Shown here: positions 50,701 through 62,700 of the stretch, piece by piece
Layout of the letters: each line of letters opens with the position of its first letter
How positions within the stretch are numbered: the stretch's first letter is position 1
From: Mycteria americana
Taxonomy: Eukaryota; Chordata; Aves; Ciconiiformes; Ciconiidae
Direction: 5' to 3'
NCBI RefSeq assembly: GCF_035582795.1
Contig: NC_134368.1
Coordinates: forward strand, 41,035,501 to 41,099,500
DNA: 64,000 nucleotides
The notes under the pieces: generated by a model
Databases searched by the model: none
What the model was told of the DNA's origin: nothing
Seen by the model: the letters and a program-made list of their open reading frames with translations, nothing else
Translations under genes and position numbers: made by a program

Positions 50701-53700
50701 CCATTTAAATCATGTAAATAGTTAAGACTCATGCTGTAGCTAAGCTGATTCTTTCTCTGTTTTAAAAATAGAAAATGCTAGAGCAGTCCTTCCCTTCCCC
50801 CACTATGTACTCACTAGTCCAAGCTAGTAAATGTTACTGAATGGGTTTCAGTGTTGTAGCCATTCTACAGTAAGTACAGCAAGATCCTTTGTGAAAAAGC
50901 GAAAGGAGGAAAAAAGGTAGTAGAAATCCATTTGTGGATGTTCGTCAGACCGGAGTACCTGCACCAATGAGAGACAGGCTTTCCTCGAGAACCAGATAAT
51001 GACAACAAACACTGCTATTCAGAGGAGCCAGAATCTCCCCAAAAGACGCCTAGAAAGTATAGGGGAGTGTCCTGCGAAACGAAAAGCTAGCTGGGGTATT
51101 CTGACCAGCCAAGGTTAGTATAGCAGCCATTTCAGAAACTGTGTACTGAAATATGCTAAGCTGACCCAGTTTACGATGTTGTAGCTCTAAACTGGTTTTG
51201 GTTTTTTTTTCTAGCTGTAATATAAATGCATGCTTATGTTAGTGGCACTTTATTGTCTTGCATGGGTTAACACAAGGGTGTTGAAGCTATTTTTGTTCTT
51301 TCTGCACTCTTATCAGCTGATCTAAAATACCTTTTCTTGTTTATCTGCCCTATTTGTTTTATGCAAGTGTTTTAAGGCTTGACTTACCTTGACTTTTGCT
51401 GTCGTGTCACAAGGTAACTGGATCCTGAAGGCTAATTGTTTACAACAGGGAACTGGGGAATGAAAGGAGGGGGAGGAGTAAACTTTACATACAACTTTAT
51501 ATGTACAGAGAAGATTATAGATAGCTAAAATAGGAGGCAATGGAGGAACTACAGGTGACAGAATTATTGTCCTGTACTGAGATACTAAAGACAAAGATAT
51601 AATTGTAAAGGTTTGCATAGAGGAGTACTTAGGAGGTATCTTAAGTTGCTGGACACCGACGTTTTCAGCAATGAGGAACAAACTCTTATAAAAGAAGTGT
51701 TTGGGACTGCTATTGTCTGTGCCATATTTTCCGATTTTTTTTCATAATACAAGTGTGTAAAAGGGAATTTTGAGTAATTGCGAGAGTCTACTAGGAATTT
51801 TTTAGAAGAGTGATCATAATCCCAGTTAATATTGACCATATCATAAGGCTTAGAGTGAAATAAAAAAGAAAATAAGGAAATAAAACTTGAAATTCTTGTT
51901 AATGTGATGTCAAATTAAAAACTGGAGATGTTAAAATATTCAAGGAGAGAAGGAGACAGGAAAGAGAGATTTGATATATTGTACATAAAAATAATTATGA
52001 ATTTACCATGTAAAACATAGCTGTGCGTTATAGGAATCAGAGTTATTCTTAAAATACCTTTGCTAATTTCCAGTACTGCCAGTTTTAGAATTAAGCAATA
52101 TTCAAGAATTTAAGCAACAGTTACCATAGCTTCCCAAGTAACTGAATGCAATGGTACTGTAAGTTTATATTTATTCATCAGTTTTAATACACAGTGTATC
52201 TTTTACCCTCATATTGTTCACTGTTTGGGCTAAGATTTCCTGATCTATAGTGACTTTTATTTATGGCCATTTCAGCTAGTTAGGTCAGTAGTTCCCAAAA
52301 AACTAGGGCATTCTCCCTCAGACTGAAAAGCAATTTTACAAAAGTGTATCGATGTTAGCACTAGCTGCTCCTTGATATGGTTCAGTGTTAGGCTCTTTTG
52401 CCATTCTTATAAGGAAGTAGCCACAGTTAGCCAGGTTTTGAAATTTTCAGAATCACAGTAAAATACGGAAAGTAAAGTTTTCTGAAGAATCCATCTTAAC
52501 AGGGTCCAGCTACTTGCAGCCTCTTTGTGATTGTCAGGCTGGGTGTATATATTTATTGATGGACATCCTGAAGTACGGAGAGACTTCTGTTGCAGTTCAC
52601 TTGAATACAGGTATATCTAGTATCAAATCTGAAGGAGGCTCTTTTCTTCCCTCTCTGTTCCCATCCATGGAGGTATCCAAACCTGACTTTGTTCTTCAGG
52701 CACCCTTGCAGAGCAAAGGAAGAGAAAGTCATACTGCAATGCAGTATGTAATTAAATATGCACATTGGAACATGGACTAAAAGTGATGCGGGAGGTGGAA
52801 TATGTCATGATAAGATTTGGTAGAAAGGCGAAAGGATAGAGTCAGGCTAGGTAAAGGTCTTCAGCCTACTGGCTTGAGGGTCCACAACCAGGCTATTTTA
52901 CCAAAATCTCCTGGATGTGGCAAAAATCAGCACACTAGGCCCAGCTTTGCTGGGTACTGCTTTGAAGGCTAGGGATTAGGCCATGTGCTGCATTCAGTCT
53001 CTGGGAGGCTGGGAAAATACTGAGAATTCTGAGCACAGCTTGGGGAAAATTGCTTGCAGTCTGGATTAAGGCTGAGACTGCATTTGAGGAGCAAAATTAT
53101 TGCAGGCAGAATTCCTCCAGAGTCTGAACTCAGCTCAGAACGTCTGTATGCCTTTTCTGTCGCCTTCTAGTTGGGAAGGCCACCGAAAACCCCTTACTTT
53201 GTTTTAGTGACTTTTCCAAGGAAATGACAGCCTAAGAGTACTACCAGCTGCTCCACATACTCAAATCAAACCTGATGTGGGTCTAACAGATTACTGAATT
53301 TAGAGGTTGATGTGATTTTTACACCTTGGCGCTCTAGCTATGGCACAGAGTGTTTGCAAGCTACTTTCAGCTAGAAAAACACCCAGCCGGTTGTTGATCC
53401 TTCAAGAAGATGGAAAAAACAAACTGTGCATGAGCAATGGACAGGGCAGTTGTTGCCGTGCGTTCACGTGGCGGGAGAAGGGGCCTGACACACTCCTTCC
53501 TGCGTGTGCAAGGCCCGGCACGGAGCCAGCAGCAACAACTGCTGCTGCCGCTGCCAGCGTCATTGCCGTCGCCTTCACGTGGCATAATGTTGCTTCTGTT
53601 GCGAACCAAGCCAGCTACGTTTGGATATTGCTGTTGTGGTTTTTTAGGATTTTTAATACAGTTTAGTGGCTCGTGTTTCTGTGTGAAAAGCATGTTAAAT

Positions 53701-56700
53701 TGCAATGCCAAAGCACTCAAAATCTAGGAATTGTTAAAAGTCATGTTGCCTGTGCCATGCTGATTTGACCCTCTAATGCATTATAACCCAGTATTTGACA
53801 ACACAGACACACGCTGTACTTTTCCACAAAGCCCCTGCTTCCTTTGATGTGCAAGATGGTTCTGAGAATGCTTTAGGTTTATACTCCGAAAAAATACACC
53901 CTGTGTTTCCCTGTATGTTGCAAAGGTTAGAAAGCATGTAGTGAATGGTAGGAAAAAAGGGTTAACGTTTTAATGTCCCTAAAAGCAACTTCTGTTCTTG
54001 TCTTTGCTGCGGCACCTGTGTGTTTTAAGACCAGTCATCTAACCTACAAGTTTCTTGACTGATCATGGTTATTATTATCTAAGGCTGAAATTTCAGAAGC
54101 TCAGAGCACTCATAACCATAATTAAACTGTGCTTTCAGTGTATACTCTAATGCTTAAGTACTCTGGAAAAAATAAGCTATTAGATTGGTTTTACAATTTA
54201 AGCATGAAAACTCTCTCTCTTTCGGTTCCTTAGTTATAAAATAGAATGAATGGATGATGTTATGAAGATAGATTCAGCAAGGGTTTTGAAGTATTCTTTT
54301 GTTATTGGGAGAATACCATGAAAAAGGCAATATAAAACTAACAATGTTATAGTCAGTTTATAGTTTGGATAGCACATGTTAAAGAGTGAGAGATCCTACT
54401 AGATGCAGAGATAAAAAATAATTTGAACACTAACTCATTCAGTGAATACAGCACTGGAATGGGAAAACTAATGTGTGGTCATGTAATGTGGGTGCATAAT
54501 AAACAGAACTGTGTGGGAAAATAAATTTGTTTTGTATGGTGTTCAAGAGTAGGAAATCATTGGCATTTGCATTTGGAATGAAATCCCCAAATTTTGAAAG
54601 TCTACATGATGATAAATGCTGGAAAGAATACTGGTTTGAACCAATCAAGGTTTCATTTTTTGTAACAAAGATTATTTGAAATATTGAAATGCCGCTTGAA
54701 CTACATCTTTTCTCTCAGACATATTTTACTCGCCTCTAGCCTAAATTCTGATTCTTTTGGAGTTCTTCAGTGTTGATTGTTGAAAGTGTTGATTGTTGTT
54801 GTGTTGATTCTTTTTTGTTAAAAAGAAGTGGCTTCTGTTTTCCTGGTCATATCTAATCATAGAACTTAAGCACCACAGATGCATTTCTTAACTTTTAAAT
54901 CCTTGACTTAAGATTCTTTTCAGTAGTTTTTAACATCAAATATCAATTAAGTAGTTGACATGCTTCTTTAACCTGCGAGGGCTTTAGACAAATGGGTAAT
55001 TTTATAGTGTCACAGTAAAAATCTGCTAGAACTTAATTACATACACAAAATATCAGGCAGTTTTAACAACTGGAGTGAAGTGAGTCCATTGATCTTGGGA
55101 CTATAATGTTACAGAGTTTTTCTGTTAGAGTTATTGATCCTGTCTGTTGCTTCAGTTGCCACAAACTGAAACGCTCAGAATACATCTTAAGGAATAAAAG
55201 GTAACAGCGATGAGCTTAATACATAGCATTTCTTAGTTTTGCAGAAATAAATATTAGCTACAACACTTTCCAAATAGTCCGTGTTTCTCATCTCCCAATA
55301 ACGAACTGTGGCAGGCTTCTATTTTCAGTTCTTCTCTGATGATACTGCTTCTTCTGAGGACTGGGACACCATCTATTTACCCTTAGAGCAGTATTTTTCT
55401 GAAGCGCTGAGCCCTGGCATAAGTCTTCTCCCAGTGAAGTCAGTGAGAAGACTTTCATTCATTCCCAGTCCTCCTTGTTTTGAAAATCGAACTTTTTAAT
55501 GTACCTTTTTTTTTTTTTCTTTTTGGAGACTACACAATTTTTTAGAAATAATAACAAAAGGATGGGATGACTGGAGTTAATGACTTTTACGAAAATATTT
55601 TTACTTAGTATTTTACTAGTATGATCATAACTGCAGGAATGACTCACAGGTAATTGCAGGTAGATGTAAAGGAGTGAAGTCTGTAGGAAAACGTGAAGAA
55701 ATTTCATTAATGACTTAGGAATGGATCAAAGTCAGAATTGCAAATCCCCATTTTGGGAGATTTTCACTGCTGAGAATAGTTAACAAAACCCCAATTTAAC
55801 AACCAAAAAATTGTTTAGAAGATAATCGAAGCAATAGTGAACTGCTAAAAGAAAAACACAATTCAGCGTACGGATCAAATAGCATTTGAAACATGTTCAG
55901 AATATCTTTGCTTATTTCTTTTCGAAGTATATTATGAGTAAGTAGTAAAATAACATATGAACAGTTGGCAGTGCTTCCCTTACAAATGTATGTACTAATA
56001 CTGATTTTTGAGGATACAAAACTATTTGTCTCATTGCATGAGGTTAAAAAAGGGGGAGTTTGTCCTGCAGTTCTTATTCAGCTCAAGGTTCTCTTGATTT
56101 CACTGTGAGTTTCTTTTGTGTTGAAATTCCAGTTAATCTGTCTTGGAAGGCAAATGCACAGATACTGGCACTTTGAAAAGTCGTTATGTTAAAAAAAGAA
56201 ATGTGAAAAATGAACAAAAAGGGCTACAGTCCTTTAGCATAAGAAAAGAAACTGGCAGCTTGTATATGCTCATATCTTCAAAGCTGTGTTTACTGAAGGG
56301 TGAAAGTTCATATTACAGTGAGCTGCTGATCTCCTTCCAAACATAGCTGGAGTGTATTAAGAACAGGCCCAACTAGCAAAGAACACTTTTTTTTTTTTTT
56401 TTAATTTTTTTTTTATTTTCCAGATTGAAAGAAATGAGTAGGATTTATAATTGCAATTGGCTGGAAGTGCCATGGGGAGATGGAGATTTAGGTATTGTAT
56501 GATACTTTGTAATTTTTTTTTGACTTTGCCTGTCAATATACTGAATATATTTATTCTTTCTTGTTAGTGTTTACAAAGCAATGTAGGCTGCCCTTCCTGG
56601 TAAACTATACACCAGAGAACTTGGAACTAATGTGGCTTCTAAATATAGTTAGAGATACTTTGTATTCAGCATCTGTCAGAGACGACATCAGTAGGGAATT

Positions 56701-59700
56701 AATGCATTAACAGTTTTGGAATAGACTATGTTTGCTAATACTGCTGTTACAGACAACAATGAATGAAAAAATGTCCTCGTTTATATTCTTGTTAATGCTT
56801 TCTTAAGTGAGAGACATAGCAAGTTTGTAGATTAGCAGAAGGCAGCAATCTAGACAAAGAATTTATTTTAAGACAACTTCGATGTTTATTTATGATACAT
56901 ATTTATTTTGAACATATTCTTGTCCCTGTGGTATTTAATGATGAATTACTATGTTTATTGATAAATCAGTTGGAATGTGACAGTTTTTTTCCAAACTTGG
57001 TTTGCACAAAATATTTCTGCAGCATTTTGCTTATAGATTTTATTTCTAGTAGAAATGATACAAGCATTTTATATTTAATGGATTTAGCAGAAACAGCTAG
57101 CTGCTGGATGTCTCTGCATGAAGACAGGGATATAAGGTAAGTCTAGGTGCAAAACAGAGCTCACAATGTGATCTGGCATCATTTGATTCTCAAATGTTAC
57201 TGGAGTAGTGACATTAACAGACATTCTTCTGAGCAATCCAAGAGGGAAGGGGGTGAAGGAAAGAAAGGTGGAAAAAATGTTGCTTTCAGATCCTACCTGC
57301 ATCTTTGTTCTGTTTAGAGTTAGACATGGCTACAAAAATGTCCAAAGTGTGAGTGTATTTAATGGACATAACTTCCTGACACTTACAATTTTATTAGATG
57401 TTTTTCTATATAATAGTTATGTGTCTTTTTTTCCCTGTTAATTTAGGAGTAGGATAAACTGCGAAGAGAGAGAAATTCTCACGTGTAGAGACAGGGGGAC
57501 AAAATTTCAAAAGCAGCCTCCATAGCTTTTAATTATTTTTGAGGAATTCTTTGCAGCCGCCAGCAGGAGAACTTAATGGATCTAATTAATTTGAATTAGA
57601 ATGACTTGAGTGCTGGTTCAGATGCTACTATGGAAGAAGGAAAACATTGGTCAAAATTCTCATTGTGATTGCACACATCCAACCTACAATAGGATAAATA
57701 GATCTGAGCTTATTGGGATGACAGAGAAAATACTGGTGTTTTGTCAAAATCACGTCACTTTAAGATTTCTGAGCTCAGGTTTTTTAGTATAATACCCCTT
57801 AAAATCCCAATCACTTTGTGTATTGGGTTTTTTAGCTGTTATTCTGACTAGCAACAGGTATTGCAAAATATTACATGTAATAAGCCTAAAGTACAAAGTG
57901 TAGGGAACGATGTGTGTGCATGTACGTACACATGCACACACAGATGATCAGAGTTTAGTGCAAATAATTCTGAAAGAGTATTGGAAGCTGGATCTTGCCC
58001 AAAGTCCATCTGTTCCCACAGATGAAAGAGTACAAGGAGCTTCACAGATACTGGATGCTCTGACATAATAGAAATCTCCATGCATTTTTAAGATCAGGTT
58101 TACAAAGCTTTAATCTCCTATATTTTTTAACTTCTGTGATCAGCTTTACATAGTCTTATGGTAATTTATATACTCAGCTGTGCTTTTGTTTTGCTAAGTT
58201 TTTTATCTCAATAGCATCCAGTAGTGCTGAGTTCCACAGCGTAGTTGTACGTTCTGTGAGAGGATACAGTCTTACATCTGAGTAAGTTTTAGTTTCATTT
58301 ATTAACACCGCCAGGAAAATGGAGGTTTTATCTCAATTTCCATATTGTGCACTATTTCATGTTTTTAACTATGCCCTGATTTCTTTTCAGGTTGAACAGT
58401 CTTAATCTTTTTGGTCATTCTTCATGTGATTTGAGGGGGTTGTTTACTGTAACCAAAAGTGTGCTTTCTGAAACAGGCTAGTGGACAGAAGGGGCCCAAT
58501 GGGAAACAGAAACAGGCTCTATTTCTAGTGAGTAGTTACCTTAGAGCTTAGACTGATGATTGCCAGTGATTGAGCAATAGCCTTCTCGTTTAAAATCCTT
58601 TGCCTTGTCACTAAAACGCAGTAACTGGCTTTGCAGGCAGTCCTAGTCCGTTGCAGTGGACAAAGTCAAGCACGTTTCCGCATTGGAGGTTCATCTGCCA
58701 TTGTTGCCAGTTCATCGTACTTAGCTAATTCTCTCTACGTTTCTTTGGGGATTTGGGCGGCTTGATATAACTCACATGAGTGAGTGTGTTAGCATTTTAC
58801 AGTTCCAGTCACTTTCTTCTTACAGGAATAAATATTGGTAATTCGTAATATATTTTGGACATGGTTCTTCCTTGCACAATCTCTCAAAACCTGATTTGCA
58901 AATTTCATACAATGAATTGGTATCAGCTATGCCTGCAACCCTGTGTGGCTAGAAGGGACCAGTCAGTGGCTAGTCTTCAAGAGGAAAGGGCAGGTTCTTC
59001 ATCAGGAGCCACAGGGTGACTCTGGGACCCGGGTTGGGAGTTAAGGGGGGGACGTGTGTTAAGGTGGGGTTGTTGTTGGGTTTCTTTTTTTTTTTTTTCC
59101 TCCTTTCTTTTTTGGGGGTGATAAATATATGAAAATAAATGCCAAACCTTTACATTAGGCATATCTAAGTATTTTTAGCCCTGATAGCCTATTAGAATGA
59201 GAACTTAGACTTAATATCATATTTCTACTATAGCAATTTTTTTAGTGTAATTCTCACTGTATTTCTCTCCTTGCACTTGTGTTGTGGCTGCAGATTAATC
59301 TCATCATACATAAGGATTTCCATATTGATTTTCATATACATCAGCTTTTTCAGGACTTTTTCAGGCGGGTTTATGTCTGGTTTGAGTTCAAATATCAGTT
59401 TCTTGAAGTCTATACGTTTCTATATGCCAGCTGCAAAAATAAGTTACATTATTTTTTTTAAAAAATGAACAATGCAAAAATAGGAGTGAGAAATATGGCA
59501 ATTGATGAATTTATTAAATCAGATTATTGAAATCAATATATCAATATTTTGTTCTCTGTACCACATAATCATTTATTAGAGATGTTTACAGTTAATAATA
59601 GAGCAGTTTCTATTGTCTAGAAACTGATCATTTGAAGTACAGTCTCTAAAGAGGAAAAATTAATTTCATAGGACAGTTGACTTCATTCTGTGCATTATAT

Positions 59701-62700
59701 TTTCTGCTTTGCTCTATGCATTCCAAAATCCTTCTAATTCATATGGTTTACTCAATAAATGTTGTTATTTTATAGGTTCTTGGGCAGATCGCTCACCTCT
59801 GCATGAGGCAGCCAGTCAAGGACGTCTTCTTTCTCTAAAGACTTTATTGTCACAGGTGAAGGCTGTGTTCTTAAAATTGCTTCATTTTTAATGTTACTTA
59901 ATTTCTCAGCATAGATTATTAATGCAGATTTAGTATGCTTTGCTTTGCTTTTTTAACTTGAATTTTTCAGAGCAATACACATTTAGGAATTTTTTTATAT
60001 GATAAGGTATAAGTTAATATTAAAAGTATTTCCTCTGTATGTTTTAAAACTTCCCTCCCCCACAAATTATTACCAAAGCCATATCTAAATGTACATCAGT
60101 ATTCCTCTCTTGCATGGTATAAGTCAATGTAGTTCCACTGCTTTAAGCCCTCAGGTAAACAGAGCTAGTCAGGAAGATACTTGTTGAGGGGAAGAATCAC
60201 TGAAAGATTCTGGGTTTGGCATAGTTGTGATTTAAAAAAAAAAAAATGTTGTTAATAGCAAAGGGAGAGACTGTAAACCACTAAATTTTAATATTACTGT
60301 ATTGTCATATTAGCTACTACAATACTGAAATATTATACTATAGAATACATTTGATGAAAGCCAATAGATGCAATTACTACTTCTTAAGAATCTAACAACA
60401 TCTACTGCAGAAAATTTCAAGGGTTTGATGATTTTATCAATCCAAGAAGTGTTTTCCTTGCTAAAATTCATGGCTTTAGATATTTCAGACCTTAAGTCAG
60501 AGAATCATAGAATCACAGGACAGTTTAGGCTCAGGGCCTTGTTGAGTTTTAGAGATCACCAAGAGTGGAGATGCAACAACCTCTCTGGACCCCTGTTGCA
60601 GGGTTTCACTGTCCCCACAGTGAAATTTTTATCCCTATAATTAATTGGAATTCACCATGTTTCAATTTGTGTCTGTTGCCTTTTGTCCTATCACTGTGCG
60701 TCTCAACAGTCTATTTCCATCTTCTTTATACCCTCTGTAGCCTATTCCTATTTCTGATTTAAAAAAAAAAAATAGCTGACAACTTACTTTTATTCTGTTC
60801 TATACATTGATTGATGAAAGATTCTTTTTATGCTCACTGGAAATTTATTTATTGCAAGTAGAATTTTAAGCCTATTTAGAGTATTGTAAACTATTCATCT
60901 GAACGGTAGCGCGAGGAAATGACTCTTAACAGCTTTTGTATGATCTTTATATGTCATTCATGTCTTGTTTAGGGGTACAATGTAGACACACTAACAATTG
61001 ACCAAGTAACTCCACTTCATGAAGCCTGCCTGGGAGATCACGTAGGATGTGCAAGAATCCTTCTTGAAGCGGGAGCAAATGTAAGGGTTTGTTTTTTTTT
61101 TTTTTATTATTTATTTGAAGTCCAGTGCTAGCCTTGGTTTAACTGAGAAGGATATATTCCTTGATTTTTATTTTTTTTTTAGTTGGTATTTCTACTCACC
61201 CTATCGATTGCGTTGATCTCATTTAATTACAATAAGCTGCCATTTGAAAGCTAGCAAAGGAAAGTCAAAGAAACATCATTACAGAGATGTTAGGTTAAAA
61301 GAAAAAAAAAAAACAATCGAACAAACCACATAATTATATGTGTAAGAGTAGATATCAAACAGAAGAACAGTAACAGGGAAAATAGATGGGAGTTGGGCAG
61401 ACACTGAGGCAGAGTAATGAATTGGAGAGAATCAGCTAGCAGTATGTCACCAGCCTTATTTCTTCTCTGAATTTCATTACATTATTTATCTTCTAAAATA
61501 TGGAATGCATCTCTCTCCTTGACTGGTTTCCTCTTGCTTTGAGTGGCTTGCAGGAGACTGTTCTTTTAATCTCCAGAATGTCTTTTGTCACACTGTACCT
61601 GTGTGCTCTTAAGATTCTTTGGTCTGAGTACAAAAAAGCACTGGCTCTTTTCTTTACTCCTGACACAGGCTGTCTATCTGTTATCCCAAAACAAAAATGG
61701 GACTTTACAGACCACTTTCACTACAATCTCTGCTGACATCAGAGTTCAAAGCATAGAGTCCCAAATCTCTGATCTTTGTGATGCAAATATTTATTGTCCT
61801 TACAATTCAGTTTTGAGAACCGTGTAGAATGTCTATGTTATTACAGAAAAAGAAAAAAATACGTAGATGTTTCCAAAACCAATTCCTCTCCACTTCAGCT
61901 AGCACAAGGATTCTAAAGATACAAAACTATAAATACTATAGACAAAACTGTAAGAACAAATTTCATTTTCCTATCTGAATTTTTTTAGTACTTTCAATTG
62001 CTTTGGTGGGTTTGGGGAGTGCATGGAAGAAGATAAGCCAGAGTCCTGGAAGGAGCCCTCTCCTGATACTTGTGCTCCTTCCTTTAGTATTATTAGCCCT
62101 CACAAATTTGCCTAGTTTCTCTCCTCATTTTCTCACACTGGGAATGTTCAGTTAACCAGTGAGGTGACAAGCTTGGTATTAAAACAGCGAGCCTGTACTA
62201 TTACCTTTGTCTCCATCCTGTGAAATATCATTCCAACCTGGAGATTAAAACTACAGAAGAAAATGGCAAACAATTCTCACATTTAATACGGAGTTTGCAT
62301 TCTCAGCAGAGCTGCAGAGAGAAGGTCCCCCTTATCCCATTACTACACAAAATGTAGATTTTTCTCTATCAATGAAAGAAGCTAAGTGCAATGACTTTTG
62401 AAAATTGTTTACTGCCCAGATGTTAATGTATGCTCGTTAGTATTCCAGGTGTGTTTTGGTTTATTCAACATAGTTTAACAAGAATAATAGTAAACTGATT
62501 TCAACTGAGTGCTGTGGTGAGAGGAAGACAGTAGCACAGGGACTGATCAGTTAAACTACATTATTCTCTACAGTATTCTAACCAGTAATTTTTTTTAGTA
62601 TTTTAATGCAATTTCTAACTATATCCTGTTTAAAAATTTACCTTTCTTTCAATTCTGTTCTTAAATAGATTTTATATATTCTAGGTAAACGCTACAACGA

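Larger units (their letters stand above)
38794..59775 (+). other. ASB5: ASB5 intron 1 (about 21 kb)
   Basis: This is a GT-AG intron, acceptor TTATTTTATAG. It holds a degenerate TG repeat at 40.06-40.13 kb and decayed CR1 fragments at 42.3-42.9 and 58.2-58.75 kb. An unassigned block lies at 45.1-47.4 kb and a candidate alternative first exon at 50,999-51,113. A small GC-rich patch is at 53.44-53.59 kb and a TG/CA hairpin at 57.91 kb. T-rich runs occur at 38,993-39,008, 50,310-50,340 and 56,387-56,402. The remainder is AT-rich unique sequence. Confidence 0.9.

Noticed and set aside
51322-51681. 119-codon minus-strand frame near the candidate ASB5 exon
   Set aside because: It is opposite to ASB5, with no recognised domain, and its composition is typical of chance frames.
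53340-53720. Overlapping frames of 96-117 codons on both strands
   Set aside because: They are explained by the GC-rich patch. The peptides are low complexity (Ala, Thr or Ser and Cys runs) and mutually shadowing.
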